This document shows, in pieces, positions 28,400 through 37,445 of a stretch of 64,000 nucleotides of DNA. The stretch lies in NCBI RefSeq assembly GCF_001612765.1, contig NZ_BDBB01000038.1, positions 26,781 to 90,780 of the forward strand, read 5' to 3'. The translations under genes and the position numbers were made by a program. The stretch comes from Nocardia arthritidis NBRC 100137 (GTDB lineage: Bacteria > Actinomycetota > Actinomycetes > Mycobacteriales > Mycobacteriaceae). The notes beneath the pieces are model-generated. The model was not told the DNA's origin, did no database searches, and saw nothing but the letters and a program-made list of their open reading frames with translations. Numbering within the stretch: the first letter of the stretch is position 1; each line of letters starts with the position of its first letter.

Positions 28400-29194
28400 G
28401 TGGACAGAGCGGAATTCTTCGAGCGCGGCGCCTCCATCGCCGATCGTCTGACGACGACGCAAGCGCAACCGCCGTGGTGGCTGGTGGTGGCGGCCGCGGT
28501 GGCGGCGCTCGTACTGGTGGGTTACACCCCGATCTGGCGGCTCACCCGCAACATCGTCACCATCGCGCACGAAGGCGGGCACGCTCTGGTCGCGCTGCTC
28601 ACCGGCCGCAAGCTCAACAGCATCCGATTGCATTCGGACACCTCGGGACTCACGGTGTCGAGCGGAAAACCCTACGGCCTCGGGATGATTCTCACCACGA
28701 TGGCGGGTTACCCCGCGCCGCCGCTGCTCGGTCTCGGGTTCGCCGCCCTGCTGGGCGCCAGCCGGATCACGCTGATGTTGTGGACCGCCATCGTCCTGCT
28801 CGCCGCGCTCCTGATCAAGATCAGGAATATCTACGGCGGCATCACCGTGCTCGGACTCGGCGCGGTGGTCTTCGTCGTCTCCTGGTTCGGCACCGACACG
28901 CTGCAAGCGGGTTTCGCGTATCTGGGCGCCTGGTTCCTGCTGTTCGCCGGGGCGCGGCCGGTGCTCGAGCTGCAGAGGGGGCGTTCCCGGCAGCAGCGCG
29001 CCCGCTATCACGAGGTCGACTCCGACGCTGATCAACTCGCCAGGCTCACGCGGCTGCCCGGCCTGCTGTGGGTGTTCGTGTTCGGCGCGATAGCCGTGGG
29101 TTCGCTGCTGATCGGCGCGTGGCTGCTCGTCGCCGCCATCGCCGAGATCTGCCTGCCGGGCGCGCCTTCCGGCTCCTGCTTCGCGTCGCACTGA
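28400..29194 (+). CDS. M50-like membrane metallopeptidase family protein
   Basis: 264 residues with ~6 hydrophobic segments. AHEGGHALVALLTG (H57, E58, H61) is the HExxH zinc motif in a membrane-embedded helix, as in the M50B-like actinobacterial family. A second ligand aspartate typical of site-2 proteases is not obvious, so peptidase activity is inferred rather than shown. GTG start at 28400; no strong ribosome site. The C-terminal ~80 residues contain a charged loop and two more helices. Confidence 0.72.
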   Translation: MDRAEFFERGASIADRLTTTQAQPPWWLVVAAAVAALVLVGYTPIWRLTRNIVTIAHEGGHALVALLTGRKLNSIRLHSDTSGLTVSSGKPYGLGMILTTMAGYPAPPLLGLGFAALLGASRITLMLWTAIVLLAALLIKIRNIYGGITVLGLGAVVFVVSWFGTDTLQAGFAYLGAWFLLFAGARPVLELQRGRSRQQRARYHEVDSDADQLARLTRLPGLLWVFVFGAIAVGSLLIGAWLLVAAIAEICLPGAPSGSCFASH

Positions 29195-29328
29195 CGCCGC
29201 GCTGCGCGAGGCGATCGGCTCGGATAGGCTTCGATCCCGCCCTGCGCCACCTACCGCGTGCCGCATCGCCGAATTCGCCAATTCGGCCGTCCCGGCGCGG
29301 AATCGCGATTCACGACCCTGGAGCCAGC

Positions 29329-30255
29329 ATGCCCGACATCCTCGCGCGTACGCCGAGTAGTACTGCTGCGCGGCAGCTTTTGTCAGCACTGACCTCGGCT
29401 GTGACGGCGCTGATCCTCACGATCTCGCTCGGTCCGGCGAACGCCTCCGCCGCACCGGCGGCCACGCCGTGCGGCACACCGTTGGCGCCCGCCGAAACGG
29501 CCGCGATCGCGGAACTGTCCGACACCGGGGCGCTGACCGGTTCCGCGCTGCGGCAATTGGAGCAAGCCGTCGACCGGCACCGGCGGATCACGGAGATCCT
29601 GGTCGCCCACCATGATCTGCGCGGGGTGTTCGCCCTCGGGCTCGACGCGGTCGAACGGGCCGCCGTCCTGCCGTTGCAGCGCGACCCCGCGTCGTTCGAC
29701 GACCCGGAATGGGCGCATCGGATCAGTCTGGAACTGCTGTCGCGCTTCCTGCACACGGTGCACGCCGAATTCACCGGCGCACCCGTCGACCCGCACTGGG
29801 CGCACTATTTCGCTCTGACCAGCCGCTGCGAGCTGTCCCCCGCGCGCGTGGCGATGGCCGGGTACAACGCGCATCTGAGCGTCGACCTGTCCTATTCCGT
29901 CGCCGCGGTCGGCAGCACCGCCGCCAACGCGGGCGACTATTTCCGCATCGTCGACGCGATCGCCCAGCACGGTGCGCTGATCGTCGACGCCACCAAAGCG
30001 GTCTACGGCGGCGACCTCGGCCCGCTGTGGCGCTTTTACTTCGTCGGCGAGGGCTTGGACCTGGTGGTCGGTCGCGGGGTGGCGACCGGCCCCCTGCTCC
30101 GTCTGGCCGACGCGGGCGCCAACGTCGTCATTCTCTGGAACGGATTGGCCATGCAGGATCCGACCGCGGCACCCGTCGTGACCGCCGAGATCGACACGTT
30201 GTGGCGCGGCCTCGATCTCGCTTTCGATGGTTTGTCGGATCTCGGCGGCCTCTAG
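29329..30255 (+). CDS. Exported DUF5995-like protein
   Basis: 308 residues. Signal peptide of ~45 residues ending in NASAAPAA. The mature domain is helical and has the conserved AGYNAHLSVDLSYSV and the HTVHAEFTG region that I associate with the DUF5995 family of actinobacteria; function unknown. ATG 29329 is used because TGGAG lies just upstream and it places the signal peptide at the N-terminus. It converges with gluconokinase. Confidence 0.65.
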   Translation: MPDILARTPSSTAARQLLSALTSAVTALILTISLGPANASAAPAATPCGTPLAPAETAAIAELSDTGALTGSALRQLEQAVDRHRRITEILVAHHDLRGVFALGLDAVERAAVLPLQRDPASFDDPEWAHRISLELLSRFLHTVHAEFTGAPVDPHWAHYFALTSRCELSPARVAMAGYNAHLSVDLSYSVAAVGSTAANAGDYFRIVDAIAQHGALIVDATKAVYGGDLGPLWRFYFVGEGLDLVVGRGVATGPLLRLADAGANVVILWNGLAMQDPTAAPVVTAEIDTLWRGLDLAFDGLSDLGGL

Positions 30256-30277
30256 CGGGCGAACCCCGACGCGCGGC

Positions 30278-30778
30278 TCACCTGTCCAGCGCTGCCACGG
30301 CTTGCCGGACCACCTCTTCGGGCGGGCGTGCCGCATCGATGGTGCTGCCGTCCTCGTCGGGACCGAGCGGCTGCAGGGTGGCCAGCTGTGAATCGAGCAG
30401 GCTCGGCGGCATGAAATGCCCGCGACGTCCGGCCACGCGCCGCTCGAGTTCGGCGCGTGGCACGCTCAGATGCAGGAAGAACGCCTCGGGGGCGGCGGCG
30501 CGCAGCCGGTCGCGGTAGATCCGTTTGAGAGCCGAGCACGTGACGACGCCGCCCCGTCCGGATCGCTCGGCCATCCAGGCGGCCAGGGCGTCGAGCCAGG
30601 GCGCGCGGTCGGCATCGTCCAACGGAGCCCCCGACGCCATCTTCGCGACGTTCGCGCCCGGGTGGAAGTCGTCGCCTTCGGCGTACTCCACCCCGAGCGC
30701 GTCGGCCAGGCGGGAGCCTACCGTCGTCTTTCCCGAACCCGACACCCCCATCACGACGATCACCGGTACATCGTGCAC
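30278..30778 (-). CDS. gntK: Gluconokinase
   Basis: 166 residues, standard length. Phosphorylates D-gluconate to 6-phosphogluconate, feeding the pentose phosphate pathway. P-loop GVSGSGKTT (11-19), EGDDFHPGANVAKMASG, then CSALKRIYRD and GHFMPPSLLDSQLATLQPL are diagnostic of the GntK family. The start is GTG with a strong AAGGAGG five to seven bases ahead. No gluconate permease or GntR regulator is adjacent. Confidence 0.94.
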   Translation of the reverse strand: MHDVPVIVVMGVSGSGKTTVGSRLADALGVEYAEGDDFHPGANVAKMASGAPLDDADRAPWLDALAAWMAERSGRGGVVTCSALKRIYRDRLRAAAPEAFFLHLSVPRAELERRVAGRRGHFMPPSLLDSQLATLQPLGPDEDGSTIDAARPPEEVVRQAVAALDR

Positions 30779-31087
30779 TCGAACCTCCTTCCCCCATGGC
30801 GGCGGGTCTGTCGTGCGCGCGGACTTGTCATCGGCAACAACCTAGCGGGCGAGCACTTCGTCGGCCCGTGCAGTGACGATTCGCACCGCCTGCGGCTGGA
30901 TTTCGAGGACCGAGACTGCGGCCCGCCGATTTCGTTCTGCGTCAAAAGATTCGAAATCCGCGCGGACCGGATGGGAAGTACGAATGTTCGCGATGACGCA
31001 ATGCACGGACCTGGTCCGACATCCGAACCGCGACCGCACGCCCGAGCTACGGGCGCCTCGCCGCGGAGGCGGAGTCTGAGCAGCGGC

Positions 31088-31444
31088 ATGCCATCCCCAC
31101 GCGGCGCCGCCGCGGCGTCCGCCGAGTTCGTCCCGGCTACCGAGCACATCGTGCGGCGCCTGCTCGGCATCATTCCCCGGCGGCACGTGGAGCGGGGGAA
31201 CCTGCTGCGCGAGGAGATTCGCGCCACCGTCACGCACTGCCTCGATCTGGTCGCGTCCGTCGATCCCGAGCGACCGGCGCGCACGGTCCGCATCTTGGAG
31301 GCCGCCACCCGGTGGGCCGGGGTCGGGGTTCCGATGGACACCGTCCAGCATCTCGTCCACGAGGGATTCCGCCTCTATCTCGACGACCACCTGCGGGATG
31401 CGCAGGCCGTGCGGCACGACGACAGCCCTCGTGAGTCTCGCTGA
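31088..31444 (+). CDS. Short PucR/RsbRD N-terminal-like protein, possibly a remnant
   Basis: 118 residues from ATG 31088; in-frame ATGs at 30971 and 31001 would lengthen it. The helical stretch (IVRRLLGIIPRRHVERG, VTHCLDLVASVDPE, HLVHEGFRLYLDDHL) resembles the N-terminal helical domain found before GAF-like and PucR HTH domains in actinobacterial regulators. The rest of such a regulator is absent and the downstream 190 bp is not coding, so this is either a stand-alone domain or a truncated gene. No clear ribosome site. Confidence 0.45.
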   Translation: MPSPRGAAAASAEFVPATEHIVRRLLGIIPRRHVERGNLLREEIRATVTHCLDLVASVDPERPARTVRILEAATRWAGVGVPMDTVQHLVHEGFRLYLDDHLRDAQAVRHDDSPRESR

Positions 31445-31635
31445 CCCGGCGACGTTCTCGAGTTTTCGTCACGTACCCCGGCCCGCCGGTTCACTACGAA
31501 TTCCCGCGCCGAACCCGCCCACGTGCGAACGGCGTTGCCGCACCGCTCCCGGCACAGCACCCCCTGATTTCCCCGTCGTCCACCTGGCGCGAGCGGAGCG
31601 ATCCGCCCATGCTCCGACCGACTAGGGTCGTCGAC

Positions 31636-32556
31636 ATGGAACTACGCATCTTCACCGAGCCGCAGCAGGGTGCGAGCTACGACACGCTGCTCACCGTTGC
31701 CAAGGCCACCGAGGACTTGGGATTCGACGCGTTCTTCCGCTCCGACCACTACCTGAGCATGGGCGGCGCCGACGGCCTGCCCGGCCCCACCGATGCCTGG
31801 ATCACCCTCGCCGGACTGGCCAGGGAGACCAAACGGATCCGCCTGGGCACCCTGGTCACCGCCGCCACCTTCCGGCTGCCCGGCCCGCTCGCCATCCAGG
31901 TCGCCCAGGTCGACCAGATGTCCGGCGGCCGGGTCGAATTCGGTCTTGGCAGCGGCTGGTTCGCCGAGGAGCACGCCGCGTACGGCATCCCGTTCCCCGC
32001 CGACAAGTTCGCCCGGCTGGAAGAACAGCTGGCCATCATCACCGGGCTCTGGGCGACCAAACCCGGCGACACGTTCAGCTACGAGGGCAAGCACTACCAG
32101 CTCACCGATTCCCCCGCCCTGCCCAAACCGGTGCAGGACCCGATTCCGGTGCTGATCGGCGGCCAGGGCGCCACCCGCACCCCCCGGTTGGCCGCGCAGT
32201 ACGCCGCCGAGTTCAATATGCCGTTCTCCTCGCTCGAGGACAGCGCCCGGCAGTTCGACCGGGTGCGCGCCGCCGCCGAAAACTACGGACGCGCGGCCGA
32301 CGACCTGGTCTACTCCAACGCGCTGGTGGTCTGCGTCGGCGCGAACGACGCCGAGGTGGCGCGCCGGGCCGCCGCGATCGGACGCGAGGTGGACGAGCTG
32401 AAGACCAACGGCCTGGCCGGCTCACCCGCCGAGGTGGTGGACAAGATCGGCCGGTACACCGAGATCGGCACCGGCCGCATCTACTTGCAGGTGCTGGATC
32501 TGACCGATCTCGAGCATCTCGAACTGATCTCCGCGCAGGTGCAGTCGCAATTGTGA
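31636..32556 (+). CDS. LLM-class F420-dependent oxidoreductase
   Basis: 306 residues of the luciferase-like TIM-barrel fold. FFRSDHYLSM, GTLVTAATFRLPGPLA, GRVEFGLGSGWFAEEH and IPVLIGGQGATRT match the F420-using branch common in mycobacteria and Nocardia. It would transfer hydride between F420 and an unknown substrate. The ATG at 31636 is preferred to one nine codons upstream because homology starts with MELRIF. Followed by a strong hairpin. Confidence 0.86.
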   Translation: MELRIFTEPQQGASYDTLLTVAKATEDLGFDAFFRSDHYLSMGGADGLPGPTDAWITLAGLARETKRIRLGTLVTAATFRLPGPLAIQVAQVDQMSGGRVEFGLGSGWFAEEHAAYGIPFPADKFARLEEQLAIITGLWATKPGDTFSYEGKHYQLTDSPALPKPVQDPIPVLIGGQGATRTPRLAAQYAAEFNMPFSSLEDSARQFDRVRAAAENYGRAADDLVYSNALVVCVGANDAEVARRAAAIGREVDELKTNGLAGSPAEVVDKIGRYTEIGTGRIYLQVLDLTDLEHLELISAQVQSQL

Positions 32557-32563
32557 GCCCCGG

Positions 32564-32597
32564 CGCGTGGGGTCGCCCGGCGAGACGACCCCGCGCG
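32564..32597. terminator. Bidirectional hairpin terminator
   Basis: 12-bp stem (cgcgtggggtcg / cgaccccgcgcg, one G-U pair) and 10-nt loop between the convergent oxidoreductase and hydrolase genes. Confidence 0.6.
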
Positions 32598-32601
32598 GCG
32601 C

Positions 32602-34653
32602 TCAGCCCAGCGGACGGTTGGTCGGCACGATGACGAAGCTCGGCGCCGACGGATCCAACTCGAGGTGCTGGGGCTTCAGTTCGGTGTTGTTGAGCATGGG
32701 GCGGAAGGCCAGAGCCTTCGGCGAGTTGCCCGCGAAGACGTCGATGCGCAGCCGGTGGCCGGGTTGCAGCACCGCTTGGGTGGGGATGACCGCGATGTCC
32801 AGCGCCACAGGCACACCGGGAACGACCGGCTGCACACTGTCCAGGGTGAGCGGATTGAACGGTTCGGTCAGATCGCCGGCCGATGTGCGGCTGCTCTTGC
32901 GCTCGTCGACGGCGCGCAGGGAGGCGGTCAGCTGCCCGGTGGTCAGCACCTTCGAGGATCCGTCGGGGGCCACATCGTTCATCGTGACGCTCCAGTAGCC
33001 GTCGGTGGCGTCGTGCACGGTGTTGAGGTGCACATTCACCGGACCCGAGATGACCGTGCGCTCGGTCATCGGCGCGCTGGTGAAGGTCAGCGCGTTACGC
33101 TCGGCGATGCGCGAGTCCTTCGCGCACACGTCCACCACCGCGGCCATGCCCGCCGAGCCCTGCGCGGTATCGCGGGAACACGCCGCGGCGAGGCCGGGCG
33201 CCACCGTCAACGTCCGTCGCTCGTCGGGGACGGTCATCGTCAGCGATCCGTCGTATACCGCTTTTCCGGTGGTGCCGCTCGGCGTCGCCGAGAGATACAC
33301 GCGGCGATGGTTGAGGTCCTTCTGCGGGAATTGCCCGAGGGTGATCCAGCCGCCTCCCTGTTCCCACACGGTGACCGGCCCGAAGTCGCCCAAGCCGTGG
33401 TCGACGTCCTTCAGCCACTTGTCGAACCACACCCGCTGCAACACGTCCAGCCGCGGCGGAGCGCCGGGAATGCCGGTTCCCGCGCCGGGATTCGCGTGAT
33501 AGGTGTCGCCGACGATCAATTGCTTCCTGCCCGCGGGCAGCGGGATGGCGTTGTACAGCTTGGTCGCGCTGTTGGCGAAGATGTCGTGCCAGCCGCCGTA
33601 GACGAAGGTGGGCACCGTGATGCGCTCCGGGTGACCTTCGATGCCGCGCCGGAAGTAGCTGTCCTCGTCCAGCGCGTCGGCCAGCGCGGGCGGCACATGG
33701 TCGAGCGAAGGCGTGAGCAGCGCTTGGGCCAGCAGATCGACGTTGCTGGCCGGATCGGACATCCGTTCGTGCAGCCACCCCCAGTCGAAGGTGCCGTTCA
33801 ACATCGATTGCACGTCGGGAATCAGCTTCAGCTGGTTGACCGTGTTGAGCCACATCGGCAGGAACGTCGTCCCCACCCCGCCGCCCGGGGCGACGACGTC
33901 GCGCATCAGGTCGCTGCCGGGTTCCACGGGGAAGATCGCCCGCAGCGGCGCCGGTGCGTCCTCGGCGGCGCGCAGCTGGTTGATCCCCGAATACGAGCCG
34001 CCGCTCATTCCGATCCGGCCGTTCGACCACGGCTGCGCGGCCGCCCAGTCGATCACCTCGCGGCTGTCGAGTTGTTCCCGCTCGCCGAGGGTGTCCCATG
34101 CCCCCTGGGAGAAACCGGTCCCGCGCACGTCGACGATGACCTGGGTGTATCCGGCGCGGATCAGGTTGCGATCGAGTCCGAGGACCGTCTGCACGGTGCC
34201 GCCGTCGACCGCGTGCAGCAGATCGCCGAAACCACTGACCGGCGTACGGGCCAGATTCACGCGGTTGACCAGCCGGACGGTCAGCGGCTGCAAGCCTGGC
34301 ACCGCGAGCGCCGTGTCGATCAGGTTGGTCATCAGCTTGGTGTACGGCGTCAGATTCACGATGGTCGGCAGCGGCTGCTGCTCCACCTCGCCGCCCTGCT
34401 TCACCGGTCGGTACACGTTGGCCTTCAGCACGACGCCGTCGCTCATCCGGATCGGGACGTCCCAGTCGATGTGCACGTCGGCATACGGCTGTGGCCCGTC
34501 GTGCAACGCGGTCCATCCCATGGTGTGGGACTCGGCGGACGGCTCCGCGACCGCGGGCCCCGCCACGAATCCCACGGCCGCCAGCACCGCGACCGTCGCC
34601 AACATCCGGATCGCCCTGCTCATCGTTCGTCCCATGTCACGCCCCGCTGCCAT
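32602..34653 (-). CDS. Exported CocE/NonD (S15) family hydrolase
   Basis: 683 residues. A signal peptide is visible (AIRMLATVAVLAAVGFVAG, cut after AVA). The alpha/beta-hydrolase part has VDVRGTGFSQG (oxyanion region) and GMSGGSYSG with the nucleophilic serine; TYHANPG may carry the catalytic histidine. The C-terminal ~200 residues are the jelly-roll domain of X-Pro dipeptidyl-peptidase/cocaine esterase-like enzymes. It probably cleaves esters or acyl-peptides outside the cell. ATG 34653 is chosen because GAGGGAG lies just upstream; ATGs at 34635 and 34623 are possible. Divergent from the dienelactone hydrolase-like gene. Confidence 0.86.
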   Translation of the reverse strand: MAAGRDMGRTMSRAIRMLATVAVLAAVGFVAGPAVAEPSAESHTMGWTALHDGPQPYADVHIDWDVPIRMSDGVVLKANVYRPVKQGGEVEQQPLPTIVNLTPYTKLMTNLIDTALAVPGLQPLTVRLVNRVNLARTPVSGFGDLLHAVDGGTVQTVLGLDRNLIRAGYTQVIVDVRGTGFSQGAWDTLGEREQLDSREVIDWAAAQPWSNGRIGMSGGSYSGINQLRAAEDAPAPLRAIFPVEPGSDLMRDVVAPGGGVGTTFLPMWLNTVNQLKLIPDVQSMLNGTFDWGWLHERMSDPASNVDLLAQALLTPSLDHVPPALADALDEDSYFRRGIEGHPERITVPTFVYGGWHDIFANSATKLYNAIPLPAGRKQLIVGDTYHANPGAGTGIPGAPPRLDVLQRVWFDKWLKDVDHGLGDFGPVTVWEQGGGWITLGQFPQKDLNHRRVYLSATPSGTTGKAVYDGSLTMTVPDERRTLTVAPGLAAACSRDTAQGSAGMAAVVDVCAKDSRIAERNALTFTSAPMTERTVISGPVNVHLNTVHDATDGYWSVTMNDVAPDGSSKVLTTGQLTASLRAVDERKSSRTSAGDLTEPFNPLTLDSVQPVVPGVPVALDIAVIPTQAVLQPGHRLRIDVFAGNSPKALAFRPMLNNTELKPQHLELDPSAPSFVIVPTNRPLG

Positions 34654-34819
34654 CTCGCTCCCTCGACCGGTGTGCGGACCGACCATCGATCGCCCGATTG
34701 AGCGACAACGTAGCAATCGACTGGCGAATGCCGTGGGATGCGCGGTAGGGCCGGTTTGTCGTGGGCGAACCGACGGTGAACGCCACGCACCCGTGAACGA
34801 TCCGGCTTATCGTGGGCGC

Positions 34820-35719
34820 ATGACGCCGTTGCAGCGCTACATCGCCGAGGAGATCGCCGCCGATCACGCCGACGGCCTGCTCCCCCGGCGGGAGGCACTG
34901 CGCAGGCTCGGGCTGCTCGGGCTCGGCGTCACCGCCGCAACCGCCCTGCTGGCCGCCTGCGCGAGCAACGACACCGCGATCACCGATTCCAGGCCCAGCC
35001 CCACGGCGCCGTCGACGCCACCCGGTGCCGCCGCCGCCCTCCCGACCGCCGCTGTCACCTTCGCCGGACCCGGCGCGACGCCACTGCAAGCCGCGTGGGC
35101 GGCGGCGCCGCAGCCGCGGGGTGGGGTGTTGGTCGTCCACGAGAACAAGGGCCTCACCGATCACATCCGTTCGGTGGCAGGACGTTTCGCGGGCGCCGGA
35201 TACTCCGCGCTCGCGGTCGACCTGCTGTCCGCGCGAGGCGGCACCGCCGCGTTCACCGATCCCGCCGCCGCGACCGCCGAACTGAGCCGTATCCCGCAGG
35301 AACAGCTCGTCGCCGACTTGCGCGCCGGGCTCGACGAACTCCAGCGCCGGGTCGAGGGAAAGAAGCTCGGCGCCACCGGTTTCTGCTTCGGCGGCGGCCT
35401 GACCTGGCTACTGCTGGCCTCCGGCCCGTCCCCGCTCGCGGCGGCGACGCCCTTCTACGGCCCGTTTCCGGACAACGGCGACCTCTCCGCGTCGAAAGCC
35501 GCGGTGCTCGGTGTCTACGCGGCGGCCGACGCCCGCGTGAACGCCTCGCGGCCCGCCGCGGAGGCCGCACTGGCCCGCTCGGGCGCCCCGCACCAGATCT
35601 TCACCGCACCCGACGCCGACCACGCCTTCTTCAACGACACCGGTCAGCGGTACAACGCCGCGGCGGCCACCGAAGCTTGGCGTCGCGTCTTGGATTGGTA
35701 CGGCACGTATCTCGGCTGA
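34820..35719 (+). CDS. Dienelactone hydrolase-family lipoprotein
   Basis: 299 residues. Residues ~23-47 look like a Tat/lipoprotein leader (RREALRRLGLLGLG, ending LLAAC, C47 lipidated). The rest is the dienelactone hydrolase fold: E108 in VVHENKGLTDHI, nucleophile C189 in GFCFGGG and the histidine of DADHAFFND, the usual Cys-Asp-His plus Glu arrangement. Members hydrolyse lactones or other esters; being exported, it is unlikely to serve the cytoplasmic chloroaromatic pathway. Its TGA overlaps the ATG of the next gene. Confidence 0.87.
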   Translation: MTPLQRYIAEEIAADHADGLLPRREALRRLGLLGLGVTAATALLAACASNDTAITDSRPSPTAPSTPPGAAAALPTAAVTFAGPGATPLQAAWAAAPQPRGGVLVVHENKGLTDHIRSVAGRFAGAGYSALAVDLLSARGGTAAFTDPAAATAELSRIPQEQLVADLRAGLDELQRRVEGKKLGATGFCFGGGLTWLLLASGPSPLAAATPFYGPFPDNGDLSASKAAVLGVYAAADARVNASRPAAEAALARSGAPHQIFTAPDADHAFFNDTGQRYNAAAATEAWRRVLDWYGTYLG

Positions 35720-36912
35720 TGGCACTCGAATCGGGCCGATTCCTCGACATCCCGGTGCCTTCGGGCGGCGCGGGTGCCGACCGAGCGTGCGCCCCTGGTA
35801 ACGAGGTCCCGGTCCACGCACCGCGCTTGCTTGCGGTGATCGCCTTGCTCTTTTCCGTAGCGGCGGTAGGCGCCTGCGGCGGCGAGAGCCCGACCGCGCC
35901 GAGCGGTGCGCCTACGACAGGCACCATCGCACCGAGCAACCCGGCGGGAAGACCCGACCTCGATGCCGCCGAGGAAGTCGCGAGGGGCATCGAGGTGCCG
36001 TGGGGCCTGGCCTTCCTGCCCGACGGCGCCGCGCTGGTCGCGGAGCGTAACTCCGGATGGATCGTGCGAGTCGCCGCGGGCCGTGCGCCGGAGCAGGTCT
36101 ACCGGCTGCCAGACGTCGCCGCACGTGGCGAAGGCGGTCTGCTCGGACTCGCCGTCGCGCCGGACTACACCGAAAGCCGTTACCTCTACGCCTATTTCAC
36201 CTCCGAGACGGACAATCGGATCGTCCGGTTCCGGCTCGACGCCCGGCCGGAGGTGCTGGTCACCGGCATCGCCAAGGCCGGTAACCACAACGGCGGACGC
36301 ATCGCGTTCGGGCCGGACGGCATGCTGTACGCCGGGACCGGCGACGCCGGGGAATCGGGACGTTCGCAGGATCCGGCGAGCCTGAACGGAAAGATCCTGC
36401 GTGTGACTCCCGAAGGCCGTCCGGCGCCGGGTAATCCGTATATCGGCTCGCCCGTCTACAGTCTCGGCCACCGCAACGTGCAGGGACTGGCGTGGGATCG
36501 GGCCGGACGCCTGTTCGCGGCGGAGTTCGGGCAGAACCGGTTCGACGAGGTCAATCGAATCGAGCCCGGCCGCAACTACGGCTGGCCCGACGTCGAGGGC
36601 GGGGGCGGCGCCGACCGCGGCTTCACCGATCCGCTGCTGACCTGGACCACCGCGGAAGCCTCGCCTTCGGGCATCGCCATCGCCGGCGACACCCTCTACG
36701 TCGCTGCGCTACGCGGGCAGCGGCTGTGGACCGTGCCGCTCGAGGACGGACGCGTGGGCGAACCCCGAACCGAACTGCGCGACCGGTACGGCCGGTTGCG
36801 CACCGTGGAAGTCGCCTCGGACGGAGCGCTGTGGCTCACCACTTCCAACACCGACGGCCGGGGTGACCCCGCGAGCGGCGACGATCGCGTCCTTCGCTTC
36901 CCGGCACGCTGA
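35719..36912 (+). CDS. PQQ-type sugar dehydrogenase-like (GSDH) lipoprotein
   Basis: 397 residues. After an unusually long polar N-terminus (~30 residues) comes a hydrophobic leader ending AAVGAC, a lipobox. The beta-propeller matches the glucose/sorbosone dehydrogenase family: PWGLAFLPDGAALVAER, GEGGLLGLAVAPDY, GNHNGGRIAFGPDGMLY, SLGHRNVQGLAWD, GRNYGWPDVEG. Oxidation of aldose sugars with PQQ outside the membrane is expected; many actinobacterial members are untested. The start overlaps the previous stop by one base (TGATG), so the two exported enzymes are cotranslated. A later start closer to the leader is possible. Confidence 0.86.
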   Translation: MALESGRFLDIPVPSGGAGADRACAPGNEVPVHAPRLLAVIALLFSVAAVGACGGESPTAPSGAPTTGTIAPSNPAGRPDLDAAEEVARGIEVPWGLAFLPDGAALVAERNSGWIVRVAAGRAPEQVYRLPDVAARGEGGLLGLAVAPDYTESRYLYAYFTSETDNRIVRFRLDARPEVLVTGIAKAGNHNGGRIAFGPDGMLYAGTGDAGESGRSQDPASLNGKILRVTPEGRPAPGNPYIGSPVYSLGHRNVQGLAWDRAGRLFAAEFGQNRFDEVNRIEPGRNYGWPDVEGGGGADRGFTDPLLTWTTAEASPSGIAIAGDTLYVAALRGQRLWTVPLEDGRVGEPRTELRDRYGRLRTVEVASDGALWLTTSNTDGRGDPASGDDRVLRFPAR

Positions 36913-36958
36913 ACGGCTTCCCTCCGCGGGCACTGTGACGCGCGCTACTCACCATTTA

Positions 36959-36972
36959 GGTTGTACACAACC
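36959..36972. promoter_or_regulatory. Candidate OhrR operator
   Basis: GGTTGT-AC-ACAACC, 6-bp perfect arms, 25 bp before the OhrR start. The core TTGTACACAA is close to the TTGTATACAA-type cores of known OhrR sites, so it is probably the autoregulatory box for ohrR-ohr. Confidence 0.6.
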
Positions 36973-36996
36973 AAATTGGCCACTACATTATTGCTC

Positions 36997-37443
36997 ATGA
37001 CCGATCACCTCACCCTCGACGAGCAACTCTGCTTCCCGCTCTACGCGGCGTCCCGGGCGATGACGGCGGTCTACCGCCCGAAGCTGGAACGGCTCGGGCT
37101 CACCTACCCGCAGTACCTGGTGATGCTGGCGCTGTGGGAACGCGACGAACGCAGCGTCGGAGACGTCTGCCAGGCGCTCGACCTCGATTCCGGCACGCTC
37201 TCTCCGCTGCTCAAGCGACTGGAGGCGGCCGGCTTGGTCGAGCGTCGGCGGTCGGCGGCCGACGAACGCCGCGTCGACATCCGGCTCACCGAGCGCGGGC
37301 GCGCGCTGCGCGCCGAGGCGGGTGACATCCCCGCCCAGATGGCCGAGGCCAGTGGCTTGTCCATGGACGAAGTCATCGCGTTGCGCGGCATTTTGCACCG
37401 ACTGACCGAGGCGCTGAAGTCTCAGTTGAACGAAGGAGAGTAG
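36997..37443 (+). CDS. ohrR: OhrR-type MarR regulator of organic peroxide resistance
   Basis: 148 residues. Winged-helix MarR protein with the peroxide-sensing cysteine near the N-terminus (C12 in EQLCFPLYAASRAM) and the family's YPQYLVMLALWE, LDSGTLSPLLKRLE and DERRVDIRLTERG. Oxidation of C12 by organic hydroperoxides should release it from DNA and switch on ohr. The ATG at 36997 (MTDHLTL) is used. ohr starts 3 bp after its stop. Confidence 0.93.
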   Translation: MTDHLTLDEQLCFPLYAASRAMTAVYRPKLERLGLTYPQYLVMLALWERDERSVGDVCQALDLDSGTLSPLLKRLEAAGLVERRRSAADERRVDIRLTERGRALRAEAGDIPAQMAEASGLSMDEVIALRGILHRLTEALKSQLNEGE

Positions 37444-37445
37444 AC

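Noticed and set aside
30842..31000. Possible ~53-residue minus-strand protein upstream of gntK (ending VTARADEVLAR)
   Set aside because: Codon bias looks fair, but there is no clear ribosome site or recognisable family, and it competes with other frames.
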